Positions 1-9,874 of a DNA stretch of 64,000 bases are shown one piece after another. The notes beneath the pieces are model-generated. The model had not been told where the DNA came from. It did not search any database and worked only from the letters and a program-made list of their open reading frames with translations. Numbering within the stretch: the first letter of the stretch is position 1; each line of letters opens with the position of its first letter. The translations under genes and the position numbers were made by a program. Source of the stretch: DATNPH01 sp036703315 (GTDB lineage Bacteria; Cyanobacteriota; Cyanobacteriia; Cyanobacteriales; Coleofasciculaceae); contig DATNPH010000152.1 of assembly GCA_036703315.1 (NCBI GenBank), positions 1 through 64,000 on the forward strand, given 5' to 3'.

Positions 1-1317
1 CGGATTATTGTTGGCATGATACTCGATCGCTTTGGTCCTCGGATCACCTACTCATGCCTACTGGTTTATGCGGCTCTTCCTTGTTTTGCCTTTGCCTTGG
101 CAGAGAACTTTAACCAATTAGTTTACAGTCGCTTGGCTTTGAGCATTGTCGGGTGTGGATTTGTGATTGGCATCCGGATGGTGGCGGAGTGGTTTCCTTC
201 CAGAGAAATTGGCTTAGCCGAAGGAATCTATGGTGGCTGGGGAAATTTTGGCTCTGCGGGTGCGGCGTTTACCCTACCGACGATCGCTACCGCCGCCGCC
301 TTCCTCTCTGCTGGTCAAGTTAACTGGCGCTTGGCGATCGCTCTGACTGGGATTATTTCCGCTGTATATGGAGTGATTTACTTCTTCAATGTCCAAGATA
401 CACCCCCTGGTAAGGTGTATGAGCGACCCGCCAGCCAAGCTGGGTTAGAAGTGACAACTCGGAAAGACTTCTGGTTTCTGCTACTGATGAACATTCCCTT
501 GGTGGGGATTTTGGGGGTGATTGCTTGGCGCTTAAACCGAGTTAAATTCATTAGTCCAACTCAGTTGTATATCATCTGGTTGCTACTGATCGGCTTGTAC
601 GCATTTCAAGCTTACAACTGCTGGAAGGCAAATCAGGACTTGATGACAGGGAAAAAGCGGTATCCCCCTGAAGAGCGCTATAAGTTTTCCCAAGTGGCTC
701 TTTGTGAGTTGGCTTATCTTGGCTGTTTTGGCTCAGAGCTAGCAGTTGTTTCTATGCTTCCGACGTTTTTTCAGAGGAGCTTCGGATTGGCGGCGGCGCT
801 AGCTGGGGCAGTTGCTGGAACTTATGCTTTCATGAACTTGGTCGCTCGTCCAGGAGGCGGCTTCATCTCGGACAAGATCGGTAGCCGCAAATGGACGCTA
901 GCGGCAACGCTTGCTGGAACGGGGATTGGCTATCTCGTGTTTAGCAGTCTGGGTGAGAATATAGCGCTTGCCTTTGTCGTGATCATGACCATGATTACCT
1001 CCTTCTTTGTTATGGCAGCCGAAGGTGCAACTTACGCGATCGTACCCCTGATTAAGCGGCGGGTAACGGGTCAGATTGCTGGTAATGTCGGGGCTTACGG
1101 CAACGTGGGAGCAGTAGCTTACCTTACTGTCTACAGCCTGTTACCTGAAACTGCTGTCGGGGATCGAAGCTTTTTCCAGATGCTAGGGGTTGTCGGCTTA
1201 ATTGTGGCAAGCCTTTGTGCGTTCTTCCTCAAAGAACCTGATGCCTCTCATGAGGATGAAGCACCGAAATTGGCAACACCAACCGTATCAGCCCTAGCGG
1301 ATAGCCAAAAACGCTAA
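1..1317 (+). CDS. nrtP: Nitrate/nitrite permease NrtP, MFS family (5' partial)
   Basis: The gene runs in from the left edge: the five codons before the first ATG (position 16) are open and read RIIVG, continuing the conserved RIIVGMILDRFGPR stretch, so the true start lies outside the window. It encodes a polytopic inner-membrane transporter of the nitrate-nitrite porter branch of the major facilitator superfamily. Both glycine-rich signatures are visible: GGWGNFGSAGA (around residue 73) and GNVGAYGNVGA (around residue 350), which line the nitrate path in this family. A hydrophilic tail follows the last helix. It ends 16 bp before narB, so uptake and reduction of nitrate are probably co-transcribed. 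Identification is secure at family level; preference for nitrate over nitrite cannot be told from sequence. Confidence 0.95.
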   Translation, partial: RIIVGMILDRFGPRITYSCLLVYAALPCFAFALAENFNQLVYSRLALSIVGCGFVIGIRMVAEWFPSREIGLAEGIYGGWGNFGSAGAAFTLPTIATAAAFLSAGQVNWRLAIALTGIISAVYGVIYFFNVQDTPPGKVYERPASQAGLEVTTRKDFWFLLLMNIPLVGILGVIAWRLNRVKFISPTQLYIIWLLLIGLYAFQAYNCWKANQDLMTGKKRYPPEERYKFSQVALCELAYLGCFGSELAVVSMLPTFFQRSFGLAAALAGAVAGTYAFMNLVARPGGGFISDKIGSRKWTLAATLAGTGIGYLVFSSLGENIALAFVVIMTMITSFFVMAAEGATYAIVPLIKRRVTGQIAGNVGAYGNVGAVAYLTVYSLLPETAVGDRSFFQMLGVVGLIVASLCAFFLKEPDASHEDEAPKLATPTVSALADSQKR

Positions 1318-1333
1318 TCCAAATATTACTCCT

Positions 1334-3598
1334 ATGACTGAATCAATTAAAACACTGTGTCCCTACTGTGGCGTTGGCTGTGGTTTAGAGGTTTTGCCTC
1401 CAGCCCAACCGGGCAAGCCGACTAATCGAGATAGTCAGGGCAGACCCATCTGGAAGGTAAAAGGCGATCGCAACCACCCTTCCAGTCAAGGCATGGTCTG
1501 TGTTAAAGGAGCTACAGTCACAGAATCACTGGACAAACAACGTCTGCTCTACCCAATGGTGCGAGACTCGCTAGATGAGCCGTTCCGACGAGCTAGTTGG
1601 GATGAAGCCCTAGACCGTGTGGTGAATCGCATTCAAAGCGTTCGTTCGACCTACGGGTCAAAAGCCTTGTGCGTATACGGTTCTGGTCAGTTTTTCAGCG
1701 AGGACTACTATGTGATCCATAAACTGATGAGAGGGTTTCTGGGCACCAACAGTATTGATTCCAACTCACGGCTGTGCATGTCTTCTGCCGTGAGTGGGTA
1801 CGAGCAAAGCCTTGGCTCAGATGGTCCTCCCTGTTGCTACGAAGACTTAGAGCTAACCGACTGTGCATTTATCATCGGCAGCAATGCGGCTGAATGTCAC
1901 CCCATTGTCTTCAACCGCTTGGAGAAACACCACAAAAAGAACCGCAAAAAGGTAAAACTGATTGTAGTAGATCCCCGTTGCACAACAACAGCTGAGGCAG
2001 CAGACCTGCACTTAGCGATTCGACCGGGTACGGACATTGATTTACTCAATGGCATTGCTCATCTGCTTTTACGCTGGGGCAAGATTGATACTGATTTCAT
2101 TGAGGATTGCACTAGAGGCTTTCCTGCCTTCGCTGAGGTAATTCAGCACTATCCACCGCCAGTTGTAGCTAAGCGCTGCGGGATATCTGAGCGTGACCTG
2201 GAAACAGCGGCTCGTTACTGGAGTGAGTCCGATCGCGTTTTGTCGTTATGGACGATGGGCGTTAATCAGTCCAGCGAAGGAACCGCGAAGGTTCGCGCCA
2301 TCATTAATCTGCACTTGATGACGGGTCAGATTGGCAAACCCGGTACAGGCCCGTTTTCCCTGACCGGTCAGCCGAACGCCATGGGAGGACGAGAAGTTGG
2401 TGGTCTTGCTGGTCTCCTGCCAGGTTATCGCGTTGTCAACAATCCCCAACACCGAGCCGAAGTTGAGCAGTATTGGGGATTGCAACCAGGGCAGATTTCG
2501 GAGCATCCAGGTCGCACAGCGTGGGAAATGATCGAGGGTCTGGAAACGGGTGAGGTGCAGTTTCTCTGGATTGCCGCCACTAACCCCGCTGCTACTATGC
2601 CAGATCTGGAGCGCACCAAAGCAGCACTGCGCTCCTCGTCGTTTACGGTCTACCAAGAGGCTTACTACCCCACAGAAACAGCTGCCTACGCTCACGTCCT
2701 GCTGCCTGCTGCCCAGTGGAGTGAGAAGACTGGGACGATGACCAACTCTGAGCGGGTTGTAACACTGTGTCCAGCTTTTCGTCGCCCACCAGGACAGGCA
2801 AAAGCAGACTGGGAAATCTTTGCTGAAGTCGGTCGTCGTTTAGGTTTTGTTGAGGCGTTTCACTACACCAACTCAGCCCAAGTCTATGCCGAGTTTGTTC
2901 AGCTGACCCGCGATCGCCTCTGTGATATGAGTGGTATCAGCCATGAGCGTCTGCGTACCGAAGGCCCGATTCAGTGGCCCTGCCCAGAAGAGAGGGGGAG
3001 ACAGGCAGATGCGCAGATGGGGAGATGGGGAGAGAAGAAGGCTTCTGTCACCTCCTCACCTAAAAGGCTTTACACCGACTTCAGATTTCCTACACCTGAT
3101 GGACGGGCTAGGTTTGCTGCATCTCACTCACGGGGTCTGGCGGAACCACCGGATGAGCAGTATCCCTTTGTGCTGACCACGGGCAGGCTCTATGGTCACT
3201 GGCATACTCAAACTCGTACTGGCCGAATTGAGAAAATTCGACAGATGCATCCGCAGCCGTTTATCGAGATTCATCCCCGTGATGCTGCGCAGCTGGGTAT
3301 TGAAGATAATGACTGGGTTGAGGCGCGATCGCGTCGCGGTAAGGGTCGATTTCCTGCCAAAGTCACAAAAGCGATCGCTCCTGGTACAGTCTTTGTCCCC
3401 ATGCACTGGGGAAGCCTGTGGGCAGACCAAGCCGAAGTCAACGCTCTTACCCACCCCGAATCTGACCCAGACTCGCTGCAACCCGAGTTAAAAGCCTGTG
3501 CTGTACAGCTTGTGCCTATTGCGGCTGAGCTGAATTCCTCTGAGCAGATGCTCCAGCCCAATCAGGCAAAGGCTCTCTCTACATCAGTTTCTATTTGA
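1334..3598 (+). CDS. narB: Ferredoxin-nitrate reductase NarB
   Basis: Assimilatory nitrate reductase, reducing nitrate to nitrite in the cytoplasm with ferredoxin as donor. The N-terminal 4Fe-4S motif is complete (Cys9, Cys12, Cys16, Cys56). Cys148 in NSRLCMSS is the expected ligand of the Mo-bis-MGD cofactor. Glycine-rich and Asp-containing MGD-binding segments follow, and the C-terminal domain begins near FVLTTGRLYGHW. It lies directly downstream of nrtP, the usual nitrate assimilation pair. Oddity: around residues 552-578 (nucleotides about 2990-3065) the protein carries a Gly/Arg/Gln/Met-rich stretch encoded by GGGAGATG-like heptamer repeats, just before the conserved KRLYTDFRFPTPDG segment. 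The reading frame stays open, so the enzyme is probably functional with an extra surface loop. Confidence 0.95.
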   Translation: MTESIKTLCPYCGVGCGLEVLPPAQPGKPTNRDSQGRPIWKVKGDRNHPSSQGMVCVKGATVTESLDKQRLLYPMVRDSLDEPFRRASWDEALDRVVNRIQSVRSTYGSKALCVYGSGQFFSEDYYVIHKLMRGFLGTNSIDSNSRLCMSSAVSGYEQSLGSDGPPCCYEDLELTDCAFIIGSNAAECHPIVFNRLEKHHKKNRKKVKLIVVDPRCTTTAEAADLHLAIRPGTDIDLLNGIAHLLLRWGKIDTDFIEDCTRGFPAFAEVIQHYPPPVVAKRCGISERDLETAARYWSESDRVLSLWTMGVNQSSEGTAKVRAIINLHLMTGQIGKPGTGPFSLTGQPNAMGGREVGGLAGLLPGYRVVNNPQHRAEVEQYWGLQPGQISEHPGRTAWEMIEGLETGEVQFLWIAATNPAATMPDLERTKAALRSSSFTVYQEAYYPTETAAYAHVLLPAAQWSEKTGTMTNSERVVTLCPAFRRPPGQAKADWEIFAEVGRRLGFVEAFHYTNSAQVYAEFVQLTRDRLCDMSGISHERLRTEGPIQWPCPEERGRQADAQMGRWGEKKASVTSSPKRLYTDFRFPTPDGRARFAASHSRGLAEPPDEQYPFVLTTGRLYGHWHTQTRTGRIEKIRQMHPQPFIEIHPRDAAQLGIEDNDWVEARSRRGKGRFPAKVTKAIAPGTVFVPMHWGSLWADQAEVNALTHPESDPDSLQPELKACAVQLVPIAAELNSSEQMLQPNQAKALSTSVSI
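2988..3060 (+). repeat. In-frame heptamer-type repeat insertion in narB
   Basis: Imperfect repeats of the purine-rich unit GGGAGAT/GGGGAGA lie inside narB and are translated into a low-complexity loop. The same unit type occurs elsewhere in this window (for example at about 38408 within a kinase gene). It reads as an STRR-type repeat insertion that kept the frame. Confidence 0.6.
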
Positions 3599-3658
3599 AG
3601 CCAACCTTAAGGTTCGGTGATCTTTCTTGTTCATTATCTCCTGGTTATCTATGAGGTT

Positions 3659-3889
3659 CTATTGTTTTAGTCCTCCAGTAGAGGTATCCACTTTTTCTCC
3701 AAATGCGCTCCACAGACCTGCCTCTCCAGTGATCGGGGCGGTCTGGGATTGTCCTTTTACCGAGGCTGAACTATAAGCAATAGGAATCAACCCTACTGTA
3801 AAAGAACCTAAAACAACCAGGAGAATTAGCAGTGATCGGTTCGGCTCCGAATGTGGCGTCAATACTTGGACTCGTTCTTGCGTTTTCAT
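3659..3889 (-). CDS. Small single-pass membrane or exported hypothetical protein
   Basis: A 76-residue ORF opposite to narB and the channel gene. It has a charged N-terminus (about 18 residues), one hydrophobic segment (LLILLVVLGSFTVGLIPIAY, residues about 20-39) and a short polar C-terminal tail, fitting a signal anchor or a long signal peptide. An AGG lies just upstream of the ATG. I do not recognise a family. Its AT-rich upstream spacer (3890-4043) is shared with the divergent channel gene. Confidence is moderate because the ORF is short. Confidence 0.45.
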   Translation of the reverse strand: MKTQERVQVLTPHSEPNRSLLILLVVLGSFTVGLIPIAYSSASVKGQSQTAPITGEAGLWSAFGEKVDTSTGGLKQ

Positions 3890-4043
3890 CCTAAAACCTT
3901 CTGATTAAGTTCCAAAAACTGCTCATATTTAAATTCTGCCAAATTTCTGTAGCTTAAACTACAAAATTTGGTTTTTAGAGAAAAAAGTTTTTTCTCCAGC
4001 CGCTGTTCCAGATGCTGGGGGTTATTGCTCTATAGGAAATGCC

Positions 4044-5402
4044 ATGTCCTCAGCTGCTCAAAATCAAACAACAACCGCCACCACTAATAATTCTGATACG
4101 CTACCAAACAGCGCTAGCGACTGTCGCGAGCTTACTTATCAGCAAATGATTCTTTTTGCAGCAGTCATTGGCATTGCTGGCGGATTAGCTGCAACCGCTT
4201 ATTACTACCTGCTAGAAGCCTGCCTTCATGGTGTCTGGCACACACTTCCAGAGTTTCTGGAACCTTACTTTCCCACCAAGTTTCCCTCCTGGAATTATGT
4301 GTGGATTGCCACTACTATTGGTGGATTTTTCGTCGGTCTAACCCTATACTTCATGGGTCTTCCTGGTGAAGTGGCTTTGGTCGTTGACAAGGTACACGAT
4401 CCTGGTCGTATTTCCCTGAGCCAAACCCCAGCAATGATTGTTGCCTCACTGGTTTCGATCGCAGCAGGTGGCAGTGCTGGACCAGAAGCCCCGCTTGTAC
4501 AGATCAATGGTAGTTTCGGCGGTTGGCTAGGTCAGAAGCTCAACTTAAGCACTACGACAATCCGTGTGTTGACCTTCTGCGGTATGAGTGCTGCACTTGG
4601 CGCATTTTTTGGTGCGCCTTTGGGTGGGGCACTCTTTGCCCTGGAAATCCCTCATCGTCGAGGACTGGAATACTACGAGGCGATAATCCCAGCCGTGCTG
4701 TCAGCGATTCTGAGCTTCTTTGTGTTTCGATTTAATACAGGGTTGACAATTGGTGGCATGTACCACTTTGCCGCTATTCCTAAGCTTGAGCTGATGCATC
4801 TAGTCGAGGGCGCGTTACTAGGGATCGTGGGTGCGCTGATTGCCATTATCTTTGTTGTTCTGTTCCGTAGCATTGGGTACCTGAGTCAGTACCTTGAACA
4901 CCAGACAATCCTGCTTGCCACTCTAGGAGGGTTATCCATTGGACTGATTGCTCTTGTGTTTCCCCAAACGCTGTTTTTTGGCGAAAAAGAGATTGCAACC
5001 ATCGTAGAGACAGGTTCTACGTTTGGGATGACAATGTTGCTAGCGATCGCTTTCGCTAAAATGCTAGCAGTCTGTTGCACTCTCCACTCCGGTTTCCGAG
5101 GCGGATTCATCTTCCCACTGTTCTATATTGGTGCGGCAGTTGGCTTGGCAATTTCTTTGGGTGTTCCCCAAGTTCACCCAACAATCGGCATGATCTGCAT
5201 GATGGCAGCCGTAAATGTGGCGATCACCAAAACACCAATCAGTACCACAGTGATTCTTAGCGTGCTTTCTGACACGGCGATGGTACCCGTGATTGTGATT
5301 GCCAGTTTTGTCAGTTTCCTGTTGACTACCGAGGTATGTTTGATTAAAACTCAGCGATCGCGAAGTGTACAGGTTAGCGATCGTGTAATTGGTAATTGGT
5401 AA
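4044..5402 (+). CDS. ClC-family chloride channel/transporter
   Basis: 452-residue polytopic membrane protein. The chloride-filter motif typical of ClC proteins appears as GGSAGPEAPLVQ (around residue 146), with the gating-type glutamate in GPE, followed by the hallmark GAFFGAPLGGALFALE helix (around residue 184) and the later GFRGGFIFPLFYIGA filter segment. No CBS domains follow, so this is a short ClC. The family moves chloride, in bacteria often as H+/Cl- antiport; which mode applies here is not determinable. The N-terminal 35 residues are polar and Thr/Asn-rich. The last codons and the stop lie inside a tandem ATTGGTA repeat, so the C-terminus (VIGNW) is repeat-encoded. Confidence 0.9.
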   Translation: MSSAAQNQTTTATTNNSDTLPNSASDCRELTYQQMILFAAVIGIAGGLAATAYYYLLEACLHGVWHTLPEFLEPYFPTKFPSWNYVWIATTIGGFFVGLTLYFMGLPGEVALVVDKVHDPGRISLSQTPAMIVASLVSIAAGGSAGPEAPLVQINGSFGGWLGQKLNLSTTTIRVLTFCGMSAALGAFFGAPLGGALFALEIPHRRGLEYYEAIIPAVLSAILSFFVFRFNTGLTIGGMYHFAAIPKLELMHLVEGALLGIVGALIAIIFVVLFRSIGYLSQYLEHQTILLATLGGLSIGLIALVFPQTLFFGEKEIATIVETGSTFGMTMLLAIAFAKMLAVCCTLHSGFRGGFIFPLFYIGAAVGLAISLGVPQVHPTIGMICMMAAVNVAITKTPISTTVILSVLSDTAMVPVIVIASFVSFLLTTEVCLIKTQRSRSVQVSDRVIGNW

Positions 5403-5417
5403 TTGGTAATTGGTAAT
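5385..5417 (+). repeat. Tandem heptamer repeat (ATTGGTA)n over the channel stop codon
   Basis: Four consecutive copies of ATTGGTA begin within the last codons of the ClC gene and run past its stop. This is the classic cyanobacterial STRR heptamer form. The repeat supplies the stop codon (TAA inside GGTAATTGG). Confidence 0.85.
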
Positions 5418-5641
5418 ACATAGACTACCTAGAATACTCCTCCTATTCCCCATTGCCCCTAATCCCCAAAGGGGGCCCCAAGTTCCCCATTCACAAGCCG
5501 TGTGACACTTGACAAGTGCCCAATGTGGGTTACGAGGGTTGAGTGTTGGCAAAATCAGGGTACTGAGTTTGAAATCAAAAGATAATGTAGGGATATGAGC
5601 CATCAGTTCGTTGACTTCTCAATACCCCGATAACTTTAAAT

Positions 5642-8600
5642 GTGAATAGCTCCCGGCTACCTGACTCTCGTCTTATCCCTACGCTCAGATCTGTTCCTAA
5701 AGCTGCAAGTACAATAGTCATCTTGATCAGTTGCCTAGTACTCGTTGGCTGGATGCTCGATATCCCAATCCTCAAGAGCCTCCTCCCCGCCGGAGTCACG
5801 ATGAAAGCTAACACAGCTTTAGCCTTCCTGCTCTCTGGCGTATCCTTGTGGCTGTTGCAGGAAAAACAGGCAAGTCAACGCAGGCGTCGTATAGGGCAAG
5901 TGTTTGCCTTTATAGTGGCGATGCTCGGCTTGCTCACGCTCAGCCAATATTTATTCAACTGGAATCTCGGTATTGATCAGCTGGTATTTCGTGAAATGCC
6001 GGGAGCGGTTGGAACATCTCATTTGGGGAGGATGGCACCCACTACGGCACTGAACTTTCTCCTGCTCGGTTTTGCCTTGGTGCTTTTGAGTCGGAGAACC
6101 CAGCGCAATCATTGGTTCTTCCAATTGCTCACTCTCAGTGCGTCTTTAGTTGCCTTACAACCCTTGCTCGGCTATGCCTATGGAGTTGAATCTGTTTACG
6201 GCATTGCCTCTCATACGCAAATGGCGCTACACACGGTGTTGAGCTTCATGGTGCTGTGTGTTGGGATTTTGTTTGCGCGTCCCCATGGGGGGTTAATGAG
6301 GGTAGTGATGAAGGATAGTACTGGCGGCTTTATCGCACGTCGTTTATTACTTGCCGCGATCGCTATTCCATCAGTGCTAGGTTACTTCATAGTCCAAGGC
6401 TACCGCGCAGGACTTTACAATAGTGCTTTTGGGTGGTCGCTCCTCGTGATGGTGAGTATTATTGTGTTCACCGTTTGGATTTGGCAGAATGCCCAGACAC
6501 TTGACCAGATTGACACCGAACGCAAGCGAACCCAAGAGGCACTACAGGAGAGCGAGAAGCGGTTCCGACGGTTAGTTGAGTCAAATATTTTTGGTGTTAC
6601 CTTCGGGAAATTCAGTGGAGAAATTCACTACGCTAATGACTATTTCTTGAAGATGGTGGGATATGAGCGGGAGGAACTGCTGGCGGGTCAAATACGTTGG
6701 GATCAGATCACGCCCCCAGAGTTTTTGCATTTGGATGCGCAAGCAGCAGAAGAACTCAGAAAGCATGGTGTTGCTACTCCTTTTGAGAAAGAATACATTC
6801 GCAAAGATGGTAGCCGTGTTCCGATCTTGATTGGTCGTGCCTTGTTACAGGAACCTTATGCTCAGCAACAGGAGATGGTCGGATTCTTTCTAAACCTCGC
6901 TGAGCGCAAGCAGGCGGAGGCGGCGCTACGAGAAAGTGAGGAACGATTCCGAAAGTTTTTTGAAGAAGCACCCATCGGCATATCTGTTGTTGACCTAGAC
7001 GGTAGGTTTCTGCAAGTGAATAGAGCCTACTGTCAGATGTTGGGATACCCAGAGCAAGAACTCAATCAACTCACCTTTGCCGCTATCACTCACCCTGAAG
7101 ATGCTGAAAACGAACTTAGCTATGCACAGCAGCTATTCAAAGGCGAGATACCGAGCTATCAGTTTGAGAAACGTTATATCAAGAAGAACGGGGAAATTGT
7201 ATGGATTAATCTGACAGCTACGGCAATTTATGACCAACAGGGAAAACCTCGCTATGGATTGGGTATGGTTGAGGACATCACCGATCGCAAGCGCAACCAA
7301 TTGCTGTTAGCGGCGCAAAACCATGTCCTGGAAATGATTGCCAATGGTACCGCGCTACCGGAAGTACTGACTACCTTGACCCAACTGATTGAGGAACAGA
7401 CGGATGAAGCGGTTTGTTCTATTCTGCTGTTGGATCAAGATCGGACGAAGCTCTATATAACAGCAGCTCCAACGCTTCCAGAAAGCTACATACAAGCGAT
7501 TAAAGCAGGTGTCTCGATCGGGCCTAGTGAAGGCAGCTGTGGCACAGCGGCTTATTGTCGGGAATCGGTTATTGTGTCGGATATAGCCAACGACCCACTA
7601 TGGGCGGCTTACCGAGATTTACCCTTGTCTCACGGACTTCGGGCTTGTTGGTCTACACCCATTTTTGCCAGCAATGGGGATCTCCTGGGTACCTTTGGGA
7701 TGTATTACCGGACACCGCGTCACCCCAGTGAGCAGGACAGAAAATTGGTTGAGCTATCTACCCATCTAGCGGGAGTCGCTATTGAACGCCAGCGAGCAGA
7801 AACAACACTGCAAGAAACAAACCAAACCCTTGAGGCGCTGATTCAAGCTTGTCCCTTGGCAATTACGGTTTTTAGTCTGGATAATGGCAAGGTGAAGATG
7901 TGGAACCCAGCCGCTGAGAAGATTTTCGGCTGGAGTACACAAGAAGCACTGGGTCGTTTTCTTCCTTCTGTCGCTGAAGACAAACAAGATGAGTTCCTAG
8001 CGAACCTGGATTTTGTACGCCAAGGCAGAGCTTTGACTGGTTTGGAGACACGTCGTCAGAAGAAAGATGGTTCACCGATTGATATTAGTGTTTGGGCTGC
8101 ACCTCTATGTGATGCTCAAGGCAATGTTAGTTGTATGTCTATTGTTGCTGATATTAGCGATCGCAAGCAGGCCCAAGAAGCTCTCCAACAGAGTGAGGAA
8201 CGGTTTCGAAAACTGACAGAAAAGGTTCTTGTTATTCCTTGGGAAGCAGACGCTATTACAGGGAAATTTACCTATATAGGTCCGCAAACCGTTGAGATAC
8301 TTGGCTATCCATTGTCAGACTGGTACACCGACAATTTTTGGGCTGAACACATCTATTCAGAAGATCGGGAGTGGGCAATCAAGTATTGCATAGACTGCTC
8401 GGCTATCCTTGACAACTACGAATTTGAATACAGAATGTTGTCAGCGGATGGACGAGTTGTATGGCTGTATGACATTGTGAATGTTGTTCGGAGTGAAGGT
8501 GAGCCTTCTCTACTCCGTGGATTCATGATTGATATTACTCAACGTAAGCAGTTAGAAGAAGAACGTGAGCAGTTGCTTGCTCGTGAACGAACTGCACGCG

Positions 8601-9874
8601 CTGATGCGGAAGCTGCCAACCGAATGAAGGATGAGTTCCTTGCCACACTCTCTCACGAGCTTCGCACACCTCTAAATGCAATGCTTGGGTGGACTCAAAT
8701 GCTCCGCACCCGAAAGTTTGACGAAGCGACTACTACCCGTGCGCTAGAGACAATCGATCGCAATACGAAGTCCTTGGCAGCACTCATTGAGGATGTACTA
8801 GATGTTTCACGCATTATTAGGGGCAAGCTCCACCTAAATCTTCGTCCGGTTGAACTTGTTTCCGTCGTTGAGGCGGCGATCGATACGGTGCGATCGGCAG
8901 CTCAAGCGAAGGAAATTCGGCTCAAGTCTAGCTTATACGGCTCTGTAGAACCGATCTTGGGTGACGCAAACCGCTTACAGCAGGTTGTATGGAATTTGCT
9001 CTCTAACGCCGTCAAGTTTACACCCAAAGGAGGGCAAGTTGAGATCAGGCTAAACAAGGTGAACAGACCGATCAATCGGCAGGTTGAACAAGAGTTGCAG
9101 GTTGAAAATTCAAACCAGTCTTCAATCCTACCCTACGGTGAACAACCTTCAAACCTTCAACCGTCTAACTCATATGTGCAACTTCAAGTGAGGGACACAG
9201 GCAAGGGTATTGCTCCTGAATTTCTGCCCTATGTCTTCGAGCGTTTTCGCCAAGAGAACAGCTCTACTACCCGATCCTATGGTGGATTGGGACTAGGGTT
9301 GGCGATCGTCCGTCACTTAGTGGAATTGCACGGGGGGACAGTTTATGCCGATAGTCCGGGCGAAGGACAGGGCGCAACATTTTCAGTGTACCTGCCACTT
9401 GTGTCGGTTCTTCCAGAAGTCAGGGATGACTCGCCAAGTCATTCAACCATTGAAGCAAACGTGCCGCTCGACAGTCTACCAGAACTAGACGGCTTACGGG
9501 TATTAGTTGTTGATGATGAAGCTGACGCCCGTGAGTTACTTACTACCATACTGAGGCAGTACAAAGTCGAAGTTGCAGCTGTTGCTTCGGCAGGTGAGGC
9601 ACTTGAGGTACTGCAACGGTTAAAACCGAATGTGCTGGTGAGTGATATTGGTATGCCAGGAGAGGATGGCTACGCACTGATACGTAAAGTAAGGGCACTG
9701 GATATAGAGCAAGGCGGACAGATTCCGGCTGTGGCGTTGACAGCGTATGCTAGGGCTGAGGATCGGATACGCGCACTGGCAGCCGGTTTCCAGCTACATA
9801 TTCCTAAGCCAGTTAATCCAGAGGAGTTAGCGGCGGTAGTTGCGAACCTAGCACAGCGAACTAGAAAGCGCTGA
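5642..9874 (+). CDS. Membrane-bound hybrid sensor histidine kinase (PAS-PAS-GAF-PAS-PAS-HisKA-HATPase-REC)
   Basis: 1410 residues from a GTG start. Layout: an N-terminal membrane region with several hydrophobic helices (about 20-285), PAS1 (about 300-425), PAS2 (430-555), GAF (560-715), PAS3 (725-845), PAS4 (850-970), a HisKA dimerisation domain with phospho-acceptor His1005 in ATLSHELRTPLN, an ATPase domain with N box (WNLLSNAVKFT) and G boxes (DTGKGI, GGLGLGLAI), and a C-terminal receiver with Asp1335 (VSDIGMPG). Each PAS ends in the usual RK-Q linker. The ATPase domain has an insertion of about 38 residues between the N box and DTGKGI that is repeat-derived. No output regulator is adjacent; phosphotransfer probably passes to an unlinked partner. 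The ligand is unknown. Confidence 0.93.
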   Translation: MNSSRLPDSRLIPTLRSVPKAASTIVILISCLVLVGWMLDIPILKSLLPAGVTMKANTALAFLLSGVSLWLLQEKQASQRRRRIGQVFAFIVAMLGLLTLSQYLFNWNLGIDQLVFREMPGAVGTSHLGRMAPTTALNFLLLGFALVLLSRRTQRNHWFFQLLTLSASLVALQPLLGYAYGVESVYGIASHTQMALHTVLSFMVLCVGILFARPHGGLMRVVMKDSTGGFIARRLLLAAIAIPSVLGYFIVQGYRAGLYNSAFGWSLLVMVSIIVFTVWIWQNAQTLDQIDTERKRTQEALQESEKRFRRLVESNIFGVTFGKFSGEIHYANDYFLKMVGYEREELLAGQIRWDQITPPEFLHLDAQAAEELRKHGVATPFEKEYIRKDGSRVPILIGRALLQEPYAQQQEMVGFFLNLAERKQAEAALRESEERFRKFFEEAPIGISVVDLDGRFLQVNRAYCQMLGYPEQELNQLTFAAITHPEDAENELSYAQQLFKGEIPSYQFEKRYIKKNGEIVWINLTATAIYDQQGKPRYGLGMVEDITDRKRNQLLLAAQNHVLEMIANGTALPEVLTTLTQLIEEQTDEAVCSILLLDQDRTKLYITAAPTLPESYIQAIKAGVSIGPSEGSCGTAAYCRESVIVSDIANDPLWAAYRDLPLSHGLRACWSTPIFASNGDLLGTFGMYYRTPRHPSEQDRKLVELSTHLAGVAIERQRAETTLQETNQTLEALIQACPLAITVFSLDNGKVKMWNPAAEKIFGWSTQEALGRFLPSVAEDKQDEFLANLDFVRQGRALTGLETRRQKKDGSPIDISVWAAPLCDAQGNVSCMSIVADISDRKQAQEALQQSEERFRKLTEKVLVIPWEADAITGKFTYIGPQTVEILGYPLSDWYTDNFWAEHIYSEDREWAIKYCIDCSAILDNYEFEYRMLSADGRVVWLYDIVNVVRSEGEPSLLRGFMIDITQRKQLEEEREQLLARERTARADAEAANRMKDEFLATLSHELRTPLNAMLGWTQMLRTRKFDEATTTRALETIDRNTKSLAALIEDVLDVSRIIRGKLHLNLRPVELVSVVEAAIDTVRSAAQAKEIRLKSSLYGSVEPILGDANRLQQVVWNLLSNAVKFTPKGGQVEIRLNKVNRPINRQVEQELQVENSNQSSILPYGEQPSNLQPSNSYVQLQVRDTGKGIAPEFLPYVFERFRQENSSTTRSYGGLGLGLAIVRHLVELHGGTVYADSPGEGQGATFSVYLPLVSVLPEVRDDSPSHSTIEANVPLDSLPELDGLRVLVVDDEADARELLTTILRQYKVEVAAVASAGEALEVLQRLKPNVLVSDIGMPGEDGYALIRKVRALDIEQGGQIPAVALTAYARAEDRIRALAAGFQLHIPKPVNPEELAAVVANLAQRTRKR
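9052..9172 (+). repeat. Repeat-derived insertion in the kinase ATPase domain
   Basis: Translated low-complexity stretch containing repeated CAGGTTGAA and the related CCTTCAAACC/CTTCAACC units. It lies between the beta strand after the N box and the strand leading into the G1 box of the kinase ending at 9874. It encodes a Gln/Asn/Ser/Pro-rich loop. Confidence 0.6.

Noticed and set aside
2246..2695. 149-codon minus-strand ORF within narB
   Set aside because: Antisense shadow of a well-conserved enzyme gene; its composition is not protein-like and it has no independent signals.
5064..5603. 179-codon minus-strand ORF over the ClC gene end
   Set aside because: It spans the heptamer repeat (reads ITNYQLPITNYTI), a known false-ORF pattern, and lies antisense to a clear channel gene.
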